This document shows, piece by piece, positions 7,074-16,084 of a stretch of 22,550 nucleotides of DNA. How positions within the stretch are numbered: the stretch's first letter is position 1; every line of letters starts with the position of its first letter. Origin of the DNA: Acd1 sp049973945 (GTDB lineage Archaea > Thermoproteota > Thermoprotei_A > Sulfolobales > Sulfolobaceae); NCBI GenBank assembly GCA_049973945.1, contig JBMFJH010000022.1, positions 1-22,550 of the forward strand, given 5' to 3'. The translations under genes were made by a program, and so were the position numbers. The notes beneath the pieces were generated by a model. It worked only from the letters and a program-made list of their open reading frames with translations. It made no database searches and had not been told where the DNA came from.

Positions 7074-10000
7074 ATGTTGTCGGTTGAACAGAGATGGGCT
7101 CTCATTGAGAGCTACTTCAGGGAGAACGGTCTTGTGAGACAGCATCTTGACTCGTTTGATGACTTCGTGAGGAATAAACTCCAGGAAATAATTGATGAAC
7201 AAGGTGAAATAAAGCCGGAAATCCCGAACCTCAAGATAAAACTAGGAAAAATAAGGATAGATAAGCCCAAAGTAAGGGAGGCCGATAGGGGGCCAGCTAC
7301 CGAGATAACCCCGATGGAGGCTAGGCTAAGGAACCTCACTTACGCTGCGCCGATTTACTTAACCATGACGATTGTTGAAAATAACATCGAGGGGGAACCT
7401 GCCGAAGTCTACATAGGCGACTTACCAGTGATGCTGAAATCGTCTATTGACCCGATTTCGAAATTATCGGCAGAGGAGCTCATTAGAATAGGTGAAGATC
7501 CTAAGGATCCAGGCGGATATTTCATCGTTAATGGGAGCGAAAGAGTCATTGTGACTCAGGAGGATTTAGCCGTCAACAGGATACTCGTGGATTACGGCAA
7601 ACCGGGATCCAACGCTACTCACATAGCCAAGATCACTTCTTCCGCGCCAGGATACAGGGTTCAAACCCAAATAGAAAGGGAAAAGGACGGAACCATACAG
7701 GTCTCATTCGCCTCTGTCCCAGGGAAGATCCCCTTCGCTGTAATGATGAGGGCTCTCGGTATAGTCACTGATAGGGACATAGTATTCGCGGTCAGCTTTG
7801 ACCCTCAGATACAGAACGAGTTGTACCCGTCGCTTGAGCAGGCGAGGGCTATAACGACACCGGAGGACGCTTTGGCATTCATAGGAGACAGAGTAGCGAT
7901 TGGTCAAAAGAGGGAGAACAGGATCGAGAAGGCTGAACAGGTCATTGATAAGTATTTCCTGCCTCACTTAGGGACCACGCCGGAGTCTAGGAAAATCAAG
8001 GCGTATTACCTCGCCGCTGCGGTCGCGAAACTACTAGAACTTTATCTAGGCCGCCGCGAGCCCGACGATAAGGACCATTACGCCAACAAGAGGCTGAGGT
8101 TAGCGGGCGACTTAATGGCGAGCCTATTCAGGGTAGCCTTCAAGGCCTTCGTGAAAGACCTAACGTATCAGCTGGAGAAGTCCAAGGTAAGGGGAAGGAA
8201 GCTGACTTTAGGGACCCTCGTTAGGTCGGATATAATTACAGAAAGGATAAGGCACGCCCTAGCTACGGGCAACTGGGTAGGGAACAAGACTGGTGTGAGC
8301 CAGCTTTTGGATAGGACGAACTGGCTGTCCATGTTAAGCCATCTGAGGAGGGTTGTCTCTTCGCTGGCCAGAGGACAACCCAACTTCGAAGCGAGGGATC
8401 TACACGGAACTCAGTGGGGAAGGATCTGCCCGTTCGAAACTCCTGAGGGACCGAACAGCGGTCTTGTAAAGAACCTCGCTTTAATGGCGCAGATATCCGT
8501 CGGTATAGACGACAGACTGATTGAGAGCGAACTCTACAAGTTGGGCGTAATTTCGGTGGAGGACGCTATCAACCAAGTCGCTGAAGGAAAGGTCGACCCG
8601 ACGACTTTCATGGGATACGCTAAAGTTTTCTTAAACGGAAAGTTCGTCGGTTATCATGAGGACGGGAAGGGACTAGCTGAGAAAATAAGGGAGCTCAGGA
8701 GGTCTGGCCAAATCAGTGACGAGGTCAACGTTTCCCACGTTCAGACCGAGTTCATAAACGAAGTACACATAAATACCGACGGTGGAAGAGTAAGGAGGCC
8801 TCTCATAGTCGTAAAGGACGGCAGACCTCTAGTCACAGAAGAGGATATAGAGAGCATCAAAAAGGGCGAGAAGACTTTCAGGGATCTAGTCAAGGAGGGC
8901 AAAATAGAGTTCCTTGATGCAGAGGAGGAAGAGAACGCGTACATAGCTTTGGAGCCTAAAGACATTACCGAGGAAACTACTCACTTGGAGATTTGGCCTC
9001 CAGCGATCCTTGGGATCGTAGCTTCGATTATTCCCTATCCGGAGCACAACCAGTCGCCGAGGAACACTTACCAGTCGGCTATGGCAAAACAAGCCCTTGG
9101 ACTCTACGCGGCGAACTTCCAGCTACGTACGGACTCCAGGGCGCACTTCCTTCACTATCCTCAGAAGCCCCTAGTGCAAACTAGAATAATGGACGTAATC
9201 GGTTATAACGAAAGACCAGCTGGAGCCAACGCGATAATGGCCGTCATGACGTACACGGGTTACAACATGGAGGACGCTATCATCCTGAATAAGAGCGCCG
9301 TAGACCGTGGTATGTACAGATCCACCTTCTTCAGGCTTTATTCGACCGAGGAGATGAAGTATCCCGGCGGTCAGGAGGACAAGATAGGCATACCTGAGGC
9401 TGGAGCTAGGGGGTACAAGGGCAAGGAATACTACCAGTACCTTGAGGACAACGGTATCGTGGCTCCAGAGGTCGAGGTTAAGGGAGGAGACGTACTCATC
9501 GGTAAGGTAAGTCCTCCGAGGTTCCTCCAGGAATTCAAGGAATTAACGGCGGAGCAAGCTAAGCGCGACACTTCAGTGACGCTGAGATACGGCGAGACTG
9601 GCATAGTGGATCTAGTCGTGGTTACACAAACTGCTGAAGGAAACAAGCTGGTGAAAGTCAGGGTTAGAGACTTAAGGATCCCAGAGCTCGGCGACAAGTT
9701 CGCAACAAGGCACGGTCAGAAAGGGGTTGTGGGGATGTTAATACACGAAGCGGATATGCCCTATACCCCGGACGGTATAGTCCCCGACATCATATTGAAC
9801 CCACACGCTTTGCCCTCAAGAATGACTGTAGGACAGCTTCTAGAAGCGTTAGCCGGTAAGTATGCTGCCGTCACCGGAAATAGGGTCGATGCGACGCCCT
9901 GGTATTATAGCCCGAGAGAGGACGAAATGAGGAAGGGTCTCTTAGAGCACGGGTACTTGCCAGACGCCACTGAAGTCGTGTACGACGGAAGGACAGGCCA

Positions 10001-10454
10001 AAAGGTCAAGAGTAGAATACTGATGGGAGTCGTGTACTATCAGAAGCTACACCACATGGTCGCCGACAAGATTCACGCGAGAGCTAGGGGTCCTGTTCAG
10101 ATATTGACGAGGCAGCCCACCGAAGGAAGGGCAAGGGAAGGCGGTCTGAGGTTCGGGGAGATGGAGAGGGACTGTCTAATAGGTTTTGGAGCTTCGGCCC
10201 TGATTAGGGATAGACTGCTAGACAATTCTGATAAGACCGTCATTTACGTGTGCTCGCAGTGCGGTTACATAGGATACTTCGACAGAAAGAAGAACAAGTA
10301 CTGGTGTCCTATACACGAGGATAAGAGCGTGCTCTACCCCGTGACCGTGTCGTACGCGTTCAAACTCCTGCTTCAGGAACTTATGAGCATGGGTATATCT
10401 CCTCGTCTAATTCTCGGCGATAAGGTTCCGATAAGGGGTGGGAACAATGAGTGA
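7074..10454 (+). CDS. rpoB: RNA polymerase subunit Rpo2 (B), undivided
   Basis: This is the second-largest catalytic subunit, equivalent to bacterial beta and eukaryotic Rpb2. The 1126 residues form one chain, as in crenarchaea, rather than the split B'/B'' of many euryarchaea. Recognisable elements are the fork and rifampicin-region segments (RGQPNFEARDLHGTQWG; CPFETPEGPNSGLVKN), GYNMEDAIILNKSAV from about residue 729, the lysine-rich core DKFATRHGQKGVVG, and the C-terminal zinc site C1060, C1063, C1078 and a nearby H1081. ATG at 7074 abuts a GGGGAG, so spacing is tight; the next codon (TTG, 7077) would give better spacing and cannot be excluded. The stop overlaps rpoA1 by eight bases. Confidence 0.98.
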   Translation: MLSVEQRWALIESYFRENGLVRQHLDSFDDFVRNKLQEIIDEQGEIKPEIPNLKIKLGKIRIDKPKVREADRGPATEITPMEARLRNLTYAAPIYLTMTIVENNIEGEPAEVYIGDLPVMLKSSIDPISKLSAEELIRIGEDPKDPGGYFIVNGSERVIVTQEDLAVNRILVDYGKPGSNATHIAKITSSAPGYRVQTQIEREKDGTIQVSFASVPGKIPFAVMMRALGIVTDRDIVFAVSFDPQIQNELYPSLEQARAITTPEDALAFIGDRVAIGQKRENRIEKAEQVIDKYFLPHLGTTPESRKIKAYYLAAAVAKLLELYLGRREPDDKDHYANKRLRLAGDLMASLFRVAFKAFVKDLTYQLEKSKVRGRKLTLGTLVRSDIITERIRHALATGNWVGNKTGVSQLLDRTNWLSMLSHLRRVVSSLARGQPNFEARDLHGTQWGRICPFETPEGPNSGLVKNLALMAQISVGIDDRLIESELYKLGVISVEDAINQVAEGKVDPTTFMGYAKVFLNGKFVGYHEDGKGLAEKIRELRRSGQISDEVNVSHVQTEFINEVHINTDGGRVRRPLIVVKDGRPLVTEEDIESIKKGEKTFRDLVKEGKIEFLDAEEEENAYIALEPKDITEETTHLEIWPPAILGIVASIIPYPEHNQSPRNTYQSAMAKQALGLYAANFQLRTDSRAHFLHYPQKPLVQTRIMDVIGYNERPAGANAIMAVMTYTGYNMEDAIILNKSAVDRGMYRSTFFRLYSTEEMKYPGGQEDKIGIPEAGARGYKGKEYYQYLEDNGIVAPEVEVKGGDVLIGKVSPPRFLQEFKELTAEQAKRDTSVTLRYGETGIVDLVVVTQTAEGNKLVKVRVRDLRIPELGDKFATRHGQKGVVGMLIHEADMPYTPDGIVPDIILNPHALPSRMTVGQLLEALAGKYAAVTGNRVDATPWYYSPREDEMRKGLLEHGYLPDATEVVYDGRTGQKVKSRILMGVVYYQKLHHMVADKIHARARGPVQILTRQPTEGRAREGGLRFGEMERDCLIGFGASALIRDRLLDNSDKTVIYVCSQCGYIGYFDRKKNKYWCPIHEDKSVLYPVTVSYAFKLLLQELMSMGISPRLILGDKVPIRGGNNE

Positions 10455-13140
10455 AACTGAGAAGATAATTAGAGGAATTCAGTTCGGCATCCTTTCGCCC
10501 GACGAAATAAGGAAGATGTCAATAGGCGCGATAAAGAGTCCAGACGTCTACGACGAAGACGGAACTCCTATAGAGGGAAGCGTTCTCGACCCGAGATTGG
10601 GCGTAATCGAACCGGGACAGAAGTGTCCGGTCTGTGGCAATCCGATGGGCGTTTGTCCAGGACACTTCGGGCACATCGAGTTAGTGAGGCCCGTAATACA
10701 CGTTGGGTTCGTCAAGGAGATTTATGACACACTAAGGGCCACATGCAGGAATTGCGGTAGACTTAAGCTGAGATCGGAGAAGGGCACGACATGCGAACAA
10801 GCAAAGGGCCTCGAAGAAGAGTTGACCATAGAGAAAGCGTACAGAATCTTGAGAGCAATAAAGAAGAGATATCCGCTAGCAGCGAGAAGGTTAATAGAAC
10901 ATGTAAAGAAGACTGCGGCGAAACAGGAAGTATGCCCTCATTGCTGTGCGAGGCAATACAAGATAAAACTAGAGAAACCCTACACGTTCTATGAAGAGAG
11001 GAAGGAGGGTTCGATAAAGCTCCTACCTACCGAAATTAGGGAGAGGCTTGAGAGAATTCCGAACGAAGACGCCGAGCTCTTAGGCTTCGATCCGCAATAC
11101 AGCAGGCCCGAGTGGACGATCCTGACGGTGTTGCCAGTCCCGCCAATTACCATCAGACCTTCGATAACCATAGAGAGCGGCATGAGGGCAGAGGACGACC
11201 TAACCCATAAGCTCGTTGATATAATAAGGATCAACAATAGGCTTGACGAGAGCATAAGGAGCGGTGCCCCTCAACTGATCGTCGAGGATCTGTGGGATCT
11301 ACTGCAATACCATATTGCCACGTATTTCGACAACGAGATTCCTGGGATTCCGCCCGCTAAACACAGGTCGGGTAGGCCTTTGAGGACGCTGGCCCAAAGG
11401 CTGAAAGGCAAGGAAGGCAGGTTCAGGGGAAACCTCTCGGGCAAGAGGGTGGACTTCTCCGCAAGGACCGTCATATCGCCTGACCCGAACCTAAGCATCA
11501 ACGAGGTAGGAGTTCCAATTTATGTGGCGAAGATACTCACCGTTCCAGAAAGGGTAACGAAATTTAACATTGAGAGACTCAGACAAGCCGTAATCAACGG
11601 TCCAGACACTTGGCCAGGAGCGAATTACGTGATAAGACCGGACGGACGTAGAATAGACTTGAGGTACGTGAAGGACAGGAAAGAGTTGGCGGCGTCTCTC
11701 ACTCCAGGCTACATAGTCGAGCGTCACTTAGTGGACGGCGACATAGTTCTGTTCAACAGACAGCCGTCACTCCACAGGATCTCGATGATGGCACACAGAG
11801 TAAAAGTACTTCCAGGGAAGACGTTCAGGCTGAACCTATTAGTGTGTCCGCCCTATAACGCTGACTTTGACGGCGACGAGATGAACCTACACGTACCCCA
11901 GTCCGAAGAGGCGATAGCTGAGGCGAGAGAGCTAATGTTGGTACAGAAGAACATCCTTACTCCGAGATATGGAGGTCCGATAATAGGAGCTGGCCAGGAC
12001 TTCATCAGCGGGTCTTATTTGTTGACCGTTAAGACGACGCTCTTGACCAAAGAAGAGGCGTTGACTGTTCTCGGCGTGACGGATTACATAGGCGACTTAG
12101 GAGAGCCAGCCATACTCGCGCCAAAGGAGTATTACACTGGAAAACAGCTAGTTAGCTTGTTCCTGCCTAAGGACTTCAACTTCCACGGCTCAGCGAAGAT
12201 ATCTAGCGGTCCGAGGGCGTGTAAGAACGAAGACTGCCCGCACGACTCTTACATAGTAATAAAGAAAGGTGTCCTCCTCGAGGGGGTGTTCGACAAGAAC
12301 GCTATTGGTAACCAGCAACCGGACAGCGTGTTACACTGGTTAATCAGGGAGTACGGCGACGAATACGGAAGGTGGATAATGGATAACCTGTTCAAGGCGT
12401 TCATAAGGTACGCTGAAATTAGGGGGTTCACCATGACGCTGGACGACATCAGCATATCAGATGACGCCAAGGCGAAGATTAAAGAACAAATCGGCCAAGC
12501 TTTACAGGTAGTTAACGATTACATGACGAAATATAAGGAGGGCAAGCTAGAGCCGATTCCTGGTAGGACGTTGGAGGAGAGTCTTGAGAATTACATACTG
12601 GACGCCCTTGACAAACTTAGGAATACTTCAGGCGAGATTGCGGCCCAAGACTTAGATCCGTTCAACAACGTCTACATAATGGCGAGAACAGGCGCTAGAG
12701 GAAGCGTCTTGAACATCACACAGATGGCAGCAATGCTAGGTCAACAGACAGTCAGGGGTGAAAGGATAAGTAGGGGGTACAGCAGTAGGACTTTACCCCA
12801 CTTCAAGCCCGGAGACATATCACCTGAAGCTAGAGGGTTCGTATACTCCTCGTTCAGGAGCGGCCTTAATCCCATTGAGATGTTCTTCCACGCCGCCGGT
12901 GGACGTGAGGGGCTGGTCGATACTGCAGTGAAGACTTCGCAAAGCGGATACATGCAGAGGAGGCTCATTAACGCGCTATCCGACATTAAGGTGGAGTATG
13001 ACGGCACGGTCAGAACCATGTACGGAGATGTCATTCAAACGATATATGGAGAGGACGGTGTCCATCCGATGAGAAGTGCACACGGAAAGACGTTCGACGT
13101 TAACAGAATAATTGAGAGAGTTGTCGGCTGGAAGAGGTGA
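10447..13140 (+). CDS. rpoA1: RNA polymerase subunit Rpo1N (A')
   Basis: This is the N-terminal two thirds of the largest subunit and carries the active-site magnesium loop. NADFDGDEMN spans residues 471-480, with the three catalytic aspartates at 473, 475 and 477. Zinc-binding pairs appear at the clamp: C60/C63/C70/H73, and C100/C103 with C163/C166. The 897-residue length fits archaeal A'. I chose ATG at 10447 rather than the GTG at 10438, because AGGGGTG (10434-10440) stands six bases before the ATG. It overlaps the end of rpoB by eight bases. Its TGA stop lies inside GAGGTGA, the ribosome-binding site of rpoA2. Confidence 0.98.
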   Translation: MSETEKIIRGIQFGILSPDEIRKMSIGAIKSPDVYDEDGTPIEGSVLDPRLGVIEPGQKCPVCGNPMGVCPGHFGHIELVRPVIHVGFVKEIYDTLRATCRNCGRLKLRSEKGTTCEQAKGLEEELTIEKAYRILRAIKKRYPLAARRLIEHVKKTAAKQEVCPHCCARQYKIKLEKPYTFYEERKEGSIKLLPTEIRERLERIPNEDAELLGFDPQYSRPEWTILTVLPVPPITIRPSITIESGMRAEDDLTHKLVDIIRINNRLDESIRSGAPQLIVEDLWDLLQYHIATYFDNEIPGIPPAKHRSGRPLRTLAQRLKGKEGRFRGNLSGKRVDFSARTVISPDPNLSINEVGVPIYVAKILTVPERVTKFNIERLRQAVINGPDTWPGANYVIRPDGRRIDLRYVKDRKELAASLTPGYIVERHLVDGDIVLFNRQPSLHRISMMAHRVKVLPGKTFRLNLLVCPPYNADFDGDEMNLHVPQSEEAIAEARELMLVQKNILTPRYGGPIIGAGQDFISGSYLLTVKTTLLTKEEALTVLGVTDYIGDLGEPAILAPKEYYTGKQLVSLFLPKDFNFHGSAKISSGPRACKNEDCPHDSYIVIKKGVLLEGVFDKNAIGNQQPDSVLHWLIREYGDEYGRWIMDNLFKAFIRYAEIRGFTMTLDDISISDDAKAKIKEQIGQALQVVNDYMTKYKEGKLEPIPGRTLEESLENYILDALDKLRNTSGEIAAQDLDPFNNVYIMARTGARGSVLNITQMAAMLGQQTVRGERISRGYSSRTLPHFKPGDISPEARGFVYSSFRSGLNPIEMFFHAAGGREGLVDTAVKTSQSGYMQRRLINALSDIKVEYDGTVRTMYGDVIQTIYGEDGVHPMRSAHGKTFDVNRIIERVVGWKR

Positions 13141-13144
13141 TGGT

Positions 13145-14326
13145 GTGTTGGTCAGCCAGGAGATCGCCGAATACGTAGAAAAGAAAGTCGAGGAGTACAA
13201 GGACATAATCCCTGAGAACAAGCTAAAGGAGCTGAAAAACGCTATACTTTCTTTAGAAATAGACATAACTCAGGACGAAGTAGATAGGATGTTCGAGCTA
13301 GCAAAGGAGGAATTCGTTAACTCTCTTATCGAACCTGGAGAGCCGGTTGGAATAGTGGCGGCTCAATCCATCGGAGAGCCAGGCACTCAGATGACTCTGA
13401 GAACTTTCCACTTCGCTGGAGTAAGGGAACTCAACGTCACGTTGGGCCTTCCCAGGCTTATCGAGATAGTAGACGCCAGGAAAACCCCTTCTACTCCAAT
13501 GATGAGGATATATCTGACAGAAGAGCATAAGAACGACGTCAATAAGGCCCTCGAGATCGCTAGAAGAATAGAATACACCAAAGTCCAGAACGTCGTGTCA
13601 ACAATAGACATCGACCTAGCGAGCTTCGCTTTAACGTTATATCTAAACGACGAGCTAATGAGGGATAAAGGCGTTACATTTGATGACGTACTTAATGCCA
13701 TAAAGAAATTAAAAATGCCTGAACACGAAATAGAAGAATCTAGAGAGGAGAACAGAATAACGATAACTTTTACTAATTTAACCGATGTACTTACATTGTT
13801 TAAATTAAGGGAGAAGATTCTTAGCGCAAAAATAAAGGGAATTAAGGGGATTAAGAGAGCGATAGTAAGGAAAGAGAAGGACGAATATGTTATCTACACC
13901 GACGGTTCAGATTTGGCGGCTGTACTTGAAATACCAGGAGTAGACGCGAAAAGGATTTGGACGAACAACCTGTACGAAATTAGCAAAGTGTTCGGCATAG
14001 AGGCTGCACGAAACCATATTGCGAGAGAAATCAAGAGGGTCTTAGACGAGCAGGGTCTTGATGTCGACTACCGCCACATACTACTGGTCGCCGACATGAT
14101 GACGAGGGACGGAACGATAAAGCAGGTTGGCCGTCACGGCGTGACCGGAGAGAAGGAAAGTATATTAGCGAGGGCCGCGTTCGAAGTCACCGTAAAGCAC
14201 TTGCTAGATGCGGCAGTTCATGCTGAAAGAGAAGAGTTCGTCGGCGTGGTAGAAAACATTATAATTGGTCAACCAATTAGGCTAGGTACTGGAATGGTAG
14301 AACTCACGATGAGGCTTTCGAGGTGA
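13145..14326 (+). CDS. rpoA2: RNA polymerase subunit Rpo1C (A'')
   Basis: This is the C-terminal third of the largest subunit, with the trigger loop and part of the cleft and jaw. The motif IVAAQSIGEPGTQMTLRTFH, followed by FAGVRELNVTLGLPRL, is the conserved trigger region. HGVTGEKESILARAAFEVT near the C-terminus is also diagnostic. Candidate starts are GTG at 13145 (393 residues) and TTG at 13148; the SD GAGGTGA at 13134-13140 lies four and seven bases before them respectively. The earlier TTG at 13112 would overlap rpoA1 and lacks a ribosome site. About 13660-13820 is clearly AT-richer than its surroundings, but it encodes the usual domain without a break. Confidence 0.97.
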   Translation: MLVSQEIAEYVEKKVEEYKDIIPENKLKELKNAILSLEIDITQDEVDRMFELAKEEFVNSLIEPGEPVGIVAAQSIGEPGTQMTLRTFHFAGVRELNVTLGLPRLIEIVDARKTPSTPMMRIYLTEEHKNDVNKALEIARRIEYTKVQNVVSTIDIDLASFALTLYLNDELMRDKGVTFDDVLNAIKKLKMPEHEIEESREENRITITFTNLTDVLTLFKLREKILSAKIKGIKGIKRAIVRKEKDEYVIYTDGSDLAAVLEIPGVDAKRIWTNNLYEISKVFGIEAARNHIAREIKRVLDEQGLDVDYRHILLVADMMTRDGTIKQVGRHGVTGEKESILARAAFEVTVKHLLDAAVHAEREEFVGVVENIIIGQPIRLGTGMVELTMRLSR

Positions 14327-14331
14327 TACAG

Positions 14332-14643
14332 GTGTCACAAACAAGTTCTGCGTTAGACGAGCTAAGAACCTTGCTAAGAACTGGGAAGTTCGTAAAAGGT
14401 TCGAGAAAGACGATAAAGCTGCTCAAGCTCGGCAAGCTCAAGATGGTCGTCATTGCTTCGACCCTGCGACAGGATCTCAAGGAAGATATTCTCTATTACG
14501 CGAAACTAGGCGGGGTACCAGTATACGTTTATCCTGGAAGCGGATACGAACTAGGTGCCATGTTAGGCAGGCCTCATATGGTTTCAGCGTTAGGAGTTAT
14601 CGACATGGGGGCTTCTAAGTTGGACGAACTCGTAAAGGGGTGA
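14332..14643 (+). CDS. rpl30e: Ribosomal protein L30e
   Basis: This 103-residue protein belongs to the L7Ae/L30e RNA-binding family of the large subunit. The pattern LLRTGKFVKGSRKTIKLLKLGK and the later VYPGSGYELGAMLGRPH segment are typical. I placed the start at GTG 14332 (protein begins MSQTSS), not at the GTG at 14323 that overlaps the rpoA2 stop. GAGGTGA (14320-14326) ends five bases before 14332, and the shorter N-terminus agrees with my memory of Sulfolobales homologues. The rpoA2 stop TGA forms the end of that ribosome site. The gene lies between rpoA2 and nusA, as in other archaea. Confidence 0.94.
   Translation: MSQTSSALDELRTLLRTGKFVKGSRKTIKLLKLGKLKMVVIASTLRQDLKEDILYYAKLGGVPVYVYPGSGYELGAMLGRPHMVSALGVIDMGASKLDELVKG
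14637..14643 (+). promoter_or_regulatory. Shine-Dalgarno that places the nusA start at CTG
   Basis: GGGGTGA includes the TGA stop of rpl30e. Five bases separate it from CTG 14649, the same spacing as for rpl30e (five) and near that for rps12 (six). No such site precedes the ATG at 14688. Confidence 0.65.
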
Positions 14644-14648
14644 TGTGA

Positions 14649-15080
14649 CTGCCCCAGATCAAGTTAACTTCTGAAGAGTTAAGGTATATGTTCCTGTTCC
14701 AACAGGAGACGAAGGTAACTGCCAGGGACTGCATAATCGATGAAGAGAATAATAGAATAATTTTCCTAGTCGATCAAGACAAAATGGGAATGGCGATAGG
14801 TAGAAACGGTTTGAACGTGAAACGCTTAGAAAAGAAGTTCGGCAAATCCGTCGAGTTGGTGGCCTATAGTGAGAACCTGGAGGAACTAGTGAAGAACTTG
14901 ATGGCTCCGGCTAGGGTTAAAGGAATTAGGGTTGTTCAGGGACAGGATAAAAAGACGATATATATAACGGTCGAACCTGAGGACAAGGGCTTAGCGATAG
15001 GTAAGGCCGGAAGGAACGTGAGCAGGGCCAAGTTAATATTAAAAAGGTACGCCGATATCGACTCCGTAGTCATAGTTTGA
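14649..15080 (+). CDS. nusA: NusA-like KH-domain protein, probable CTG start
   Basis: The archaeal NusA homologue is a short RNA-binding protein made only of two KH domains, thought to act in transcription elongation or termination. KH1 carries AIGRNGLNVKRLEKK and KH2 carries AIGKAGRNVSRAKLIL, each with a GxxG loop. The first ATG (14688) gives 130 residues and would lose a conserved-looking N-terminus. Reading upstream in frame gives LPQIKLTSEELRYM before that ATG, which resembles crenarchaeal NusA starts of the type MP-x-hydrophobic-KLTSEE as I remember them. An in-frame TGA lies directly before the CTG at 14649, and GGGGTGA (14637-14643) stands exactly five bases before it. The CTG reading gives 143 residues, the usual length. 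A sequencing error is the alternative. Confidence 0.85.
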   Translation: MPQIKLTSEELRYMFLFQQETKVTARDCIIDEENNRIIFLVDQDKMGMAIGRNGLNVKRLEKKFGKSVELVAYSENLEELVKNLMAPARVKGIRVVQGQDKKTIYITVEPEDKGLAIGKAGRNVSRAKLILKRYADIDSVVIV

Positions 15081-15091
15081 GGTGACTCGAC

Positions 15092-15532
15092 ATGGCTAAG
15101 AAGTCGCCGAGAGGGTTATTTGCCGCGAGGAAATTGAGGTTGAAGAGACTTAAGTTCAGGTGGAGCCAGCGCAAGTTCAAGAGAAGGATGTTGAGGCTAA
15201 AGGAGAAATACGATCCGCTCGGGAAGGCTCCAATGGCGAGGGGTATAGTACTGGAGAAAGTGGGGATAGAGTCGAGGCAGCCGAACTCCGCAGTGAGGAA
15301 GGCCGTCAGAGTTCAGTTAGTAAAGAACGGCAGAGTGGTCACGGCGTTCGTACCCGGTGACGGTGGGGTGAACTTCATCGACGAGCACGACGAAGTAATC
15401 ATTGCAGGAATAGGTGGCACCTTAGGCAGATCAATGGGCGACCTGCCTGGAGTCAGATACAAAGTAATAATGGTTAACGGTGTATCTTTAGACGCTCTCT
15501 ACAAAGGGAAGAAACAGAAACCAGTAAGGTAA
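15092..15532 (+). CDS. rps12: Ribosomal protein S12 (uS12)
   Basis: This decoding-centre protein of the small subunit controls accuracy of aminoacyl-tRNA selection. The 146 residues have the archaeal basic N-terminal extension, then SRQPNSAVRKAVRVQL (61-76), the PGDGG loop (88-92) and GDLPGVRYKV (116-125). These correspond to the PNSA and PG(D/E)G loops near the A site. ATG at 15092 follows GAGGTGA (15079-15085) by six bases, and that site overlaps the nusA stop. It is the last gene of the polymerase operon; a T-run follows about 17 bases after the stop. Unlike in many archaea, rps7 does not follow directly, because an antisense gene intervenes. Confidence 0.97.
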   Translation: MAKKSPRGLFAARKLRLKRLKFRWSQRKFKRRMLRLKEKYDPLGKAPMARGIVLEKVGIESRQPNSAVRKAVRVQLVKNGRVVTAFVPGDGGVNFIDEHDEVIIAGIGGTLGRSMGDLPGVRYKVIMVNGVSLDALYKGKKQKPVR

Positions 15533-15548
15533 TAAGGAGTGCAATGAG

Positions 15549-15553
15549 TTTTT
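15549..15553 (+). terminator. Possible U-tract terminator after rps12
   Basis: A TTTTT run lies 17 bases after the rps12 stop, in an 80-base gap before the 3' end of the convergent BFN gene. Archaeal termination often needs only a short U-tract. No clear hairpin is seen, so the call is weak. Confidence 0.25.
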
Positions 15554-15612
15554 GAAAATCTCCAACTTATCAATACTTTATATTCATGAATTCCACAGTT
15601 TGATAATTTAGA

Positions 15613-16065
15613 TTAAGGTTCTCCAAAATCCCTGTTCTCCTCTATTAAGTTCTCATTTACATATATTGGCTTACCTGCTATAATCGCTAGGTAAATCGCG
15701 TGGCTCGGAATCATTGGTTTTTCGATAACGGCATCTCCCACCCTTAGCCTGAGGTAAGCGATGTAGGTTCCGTGTCTGCGGTTCAGGTCAGCTACCACTA
15801 CCGAATCCACGCTTTCCTTCAACGCTTTTATCACGTTCTCGCTCAATGTCAGTGCGTCGAAAATAGACAGCCTTTCGTCCTCAAGTATGAACCCGCCTCT
15901 CAAACCGGTCGACTGCCTCTTGTTTAATGCTTGAACGACTAACGGCTCGACGTTAACCATAGTGAATTCGCGACCGTCTTCAAGATGAAGTGACATTACA
16001 GTTCTGCCCTCGAACCAGTAGGCGTCAACGTCTCTCACCAGGACCTCCCTATTTTGAGTCGGCAT
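15613..16065 (-). CDS. Bifunctional nuclease (BFN/DUF151) family protein
   Basis: This 150-residue protein carries the BFN/DUF151 domain. The C-terminal signature is around residues 117-143: MIPSHAIYLAIIAGKPIYVN corresponds to the RPSDAIALALRTGAPIYV pattern of bacterial members, with the usual Asp changed to His. Some family members are reported to cleave DNA and RNA, but the biological role in archaea is not settled, so I do not claim activity. It is transcribed against the surrounding ribosomal genes, between rps12 and rps7. It has its own TATA-like box about 29 bp before ATG 16065, predicting a leaderless mRNA. It diverges from rps7 across 77 bp and converges on rps12. Confidence 0.82.
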   Translation of the reverse strand: MPTQNREVLVRDVDAYWFEGRTVMSLHLEDGREFTMVNVEPLVVQALNKRQSTGLRGGFILEDERLSIFDALTLSENVIKALKESVDSVVVADLNRRHGTYIAYLRLRVGDAVIEKPMIPSHAIYLAIIAGKPIYVNENLIEENRDFGEP

Positions 16066-16084
16066 GCTACTGTCTAACTGTACA

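Noticed and set aside
13112..13144. Earlier TTG start for rpoA2
   Set aside because: It overlaps rpoA1, has no ribosome site, and adds residues unlike the family; the GAGGTGA before 13145/13148 is clear.
14323..14331. GTG at 14323 as rpl30e start (GTGA overlap with the rpoA2 stop)
   Set aside because: The GAGGTGA there is itself the ribosome site for GTG 14332, and the shorter protein begins as expected for L30e.
14645..14674. Nine-codon frame from GTG 14645 before nusA
   Set aside because: It is too short, out of frame with nusA, and starts inside the ribosome-site region; the CTG reading explains the region better.
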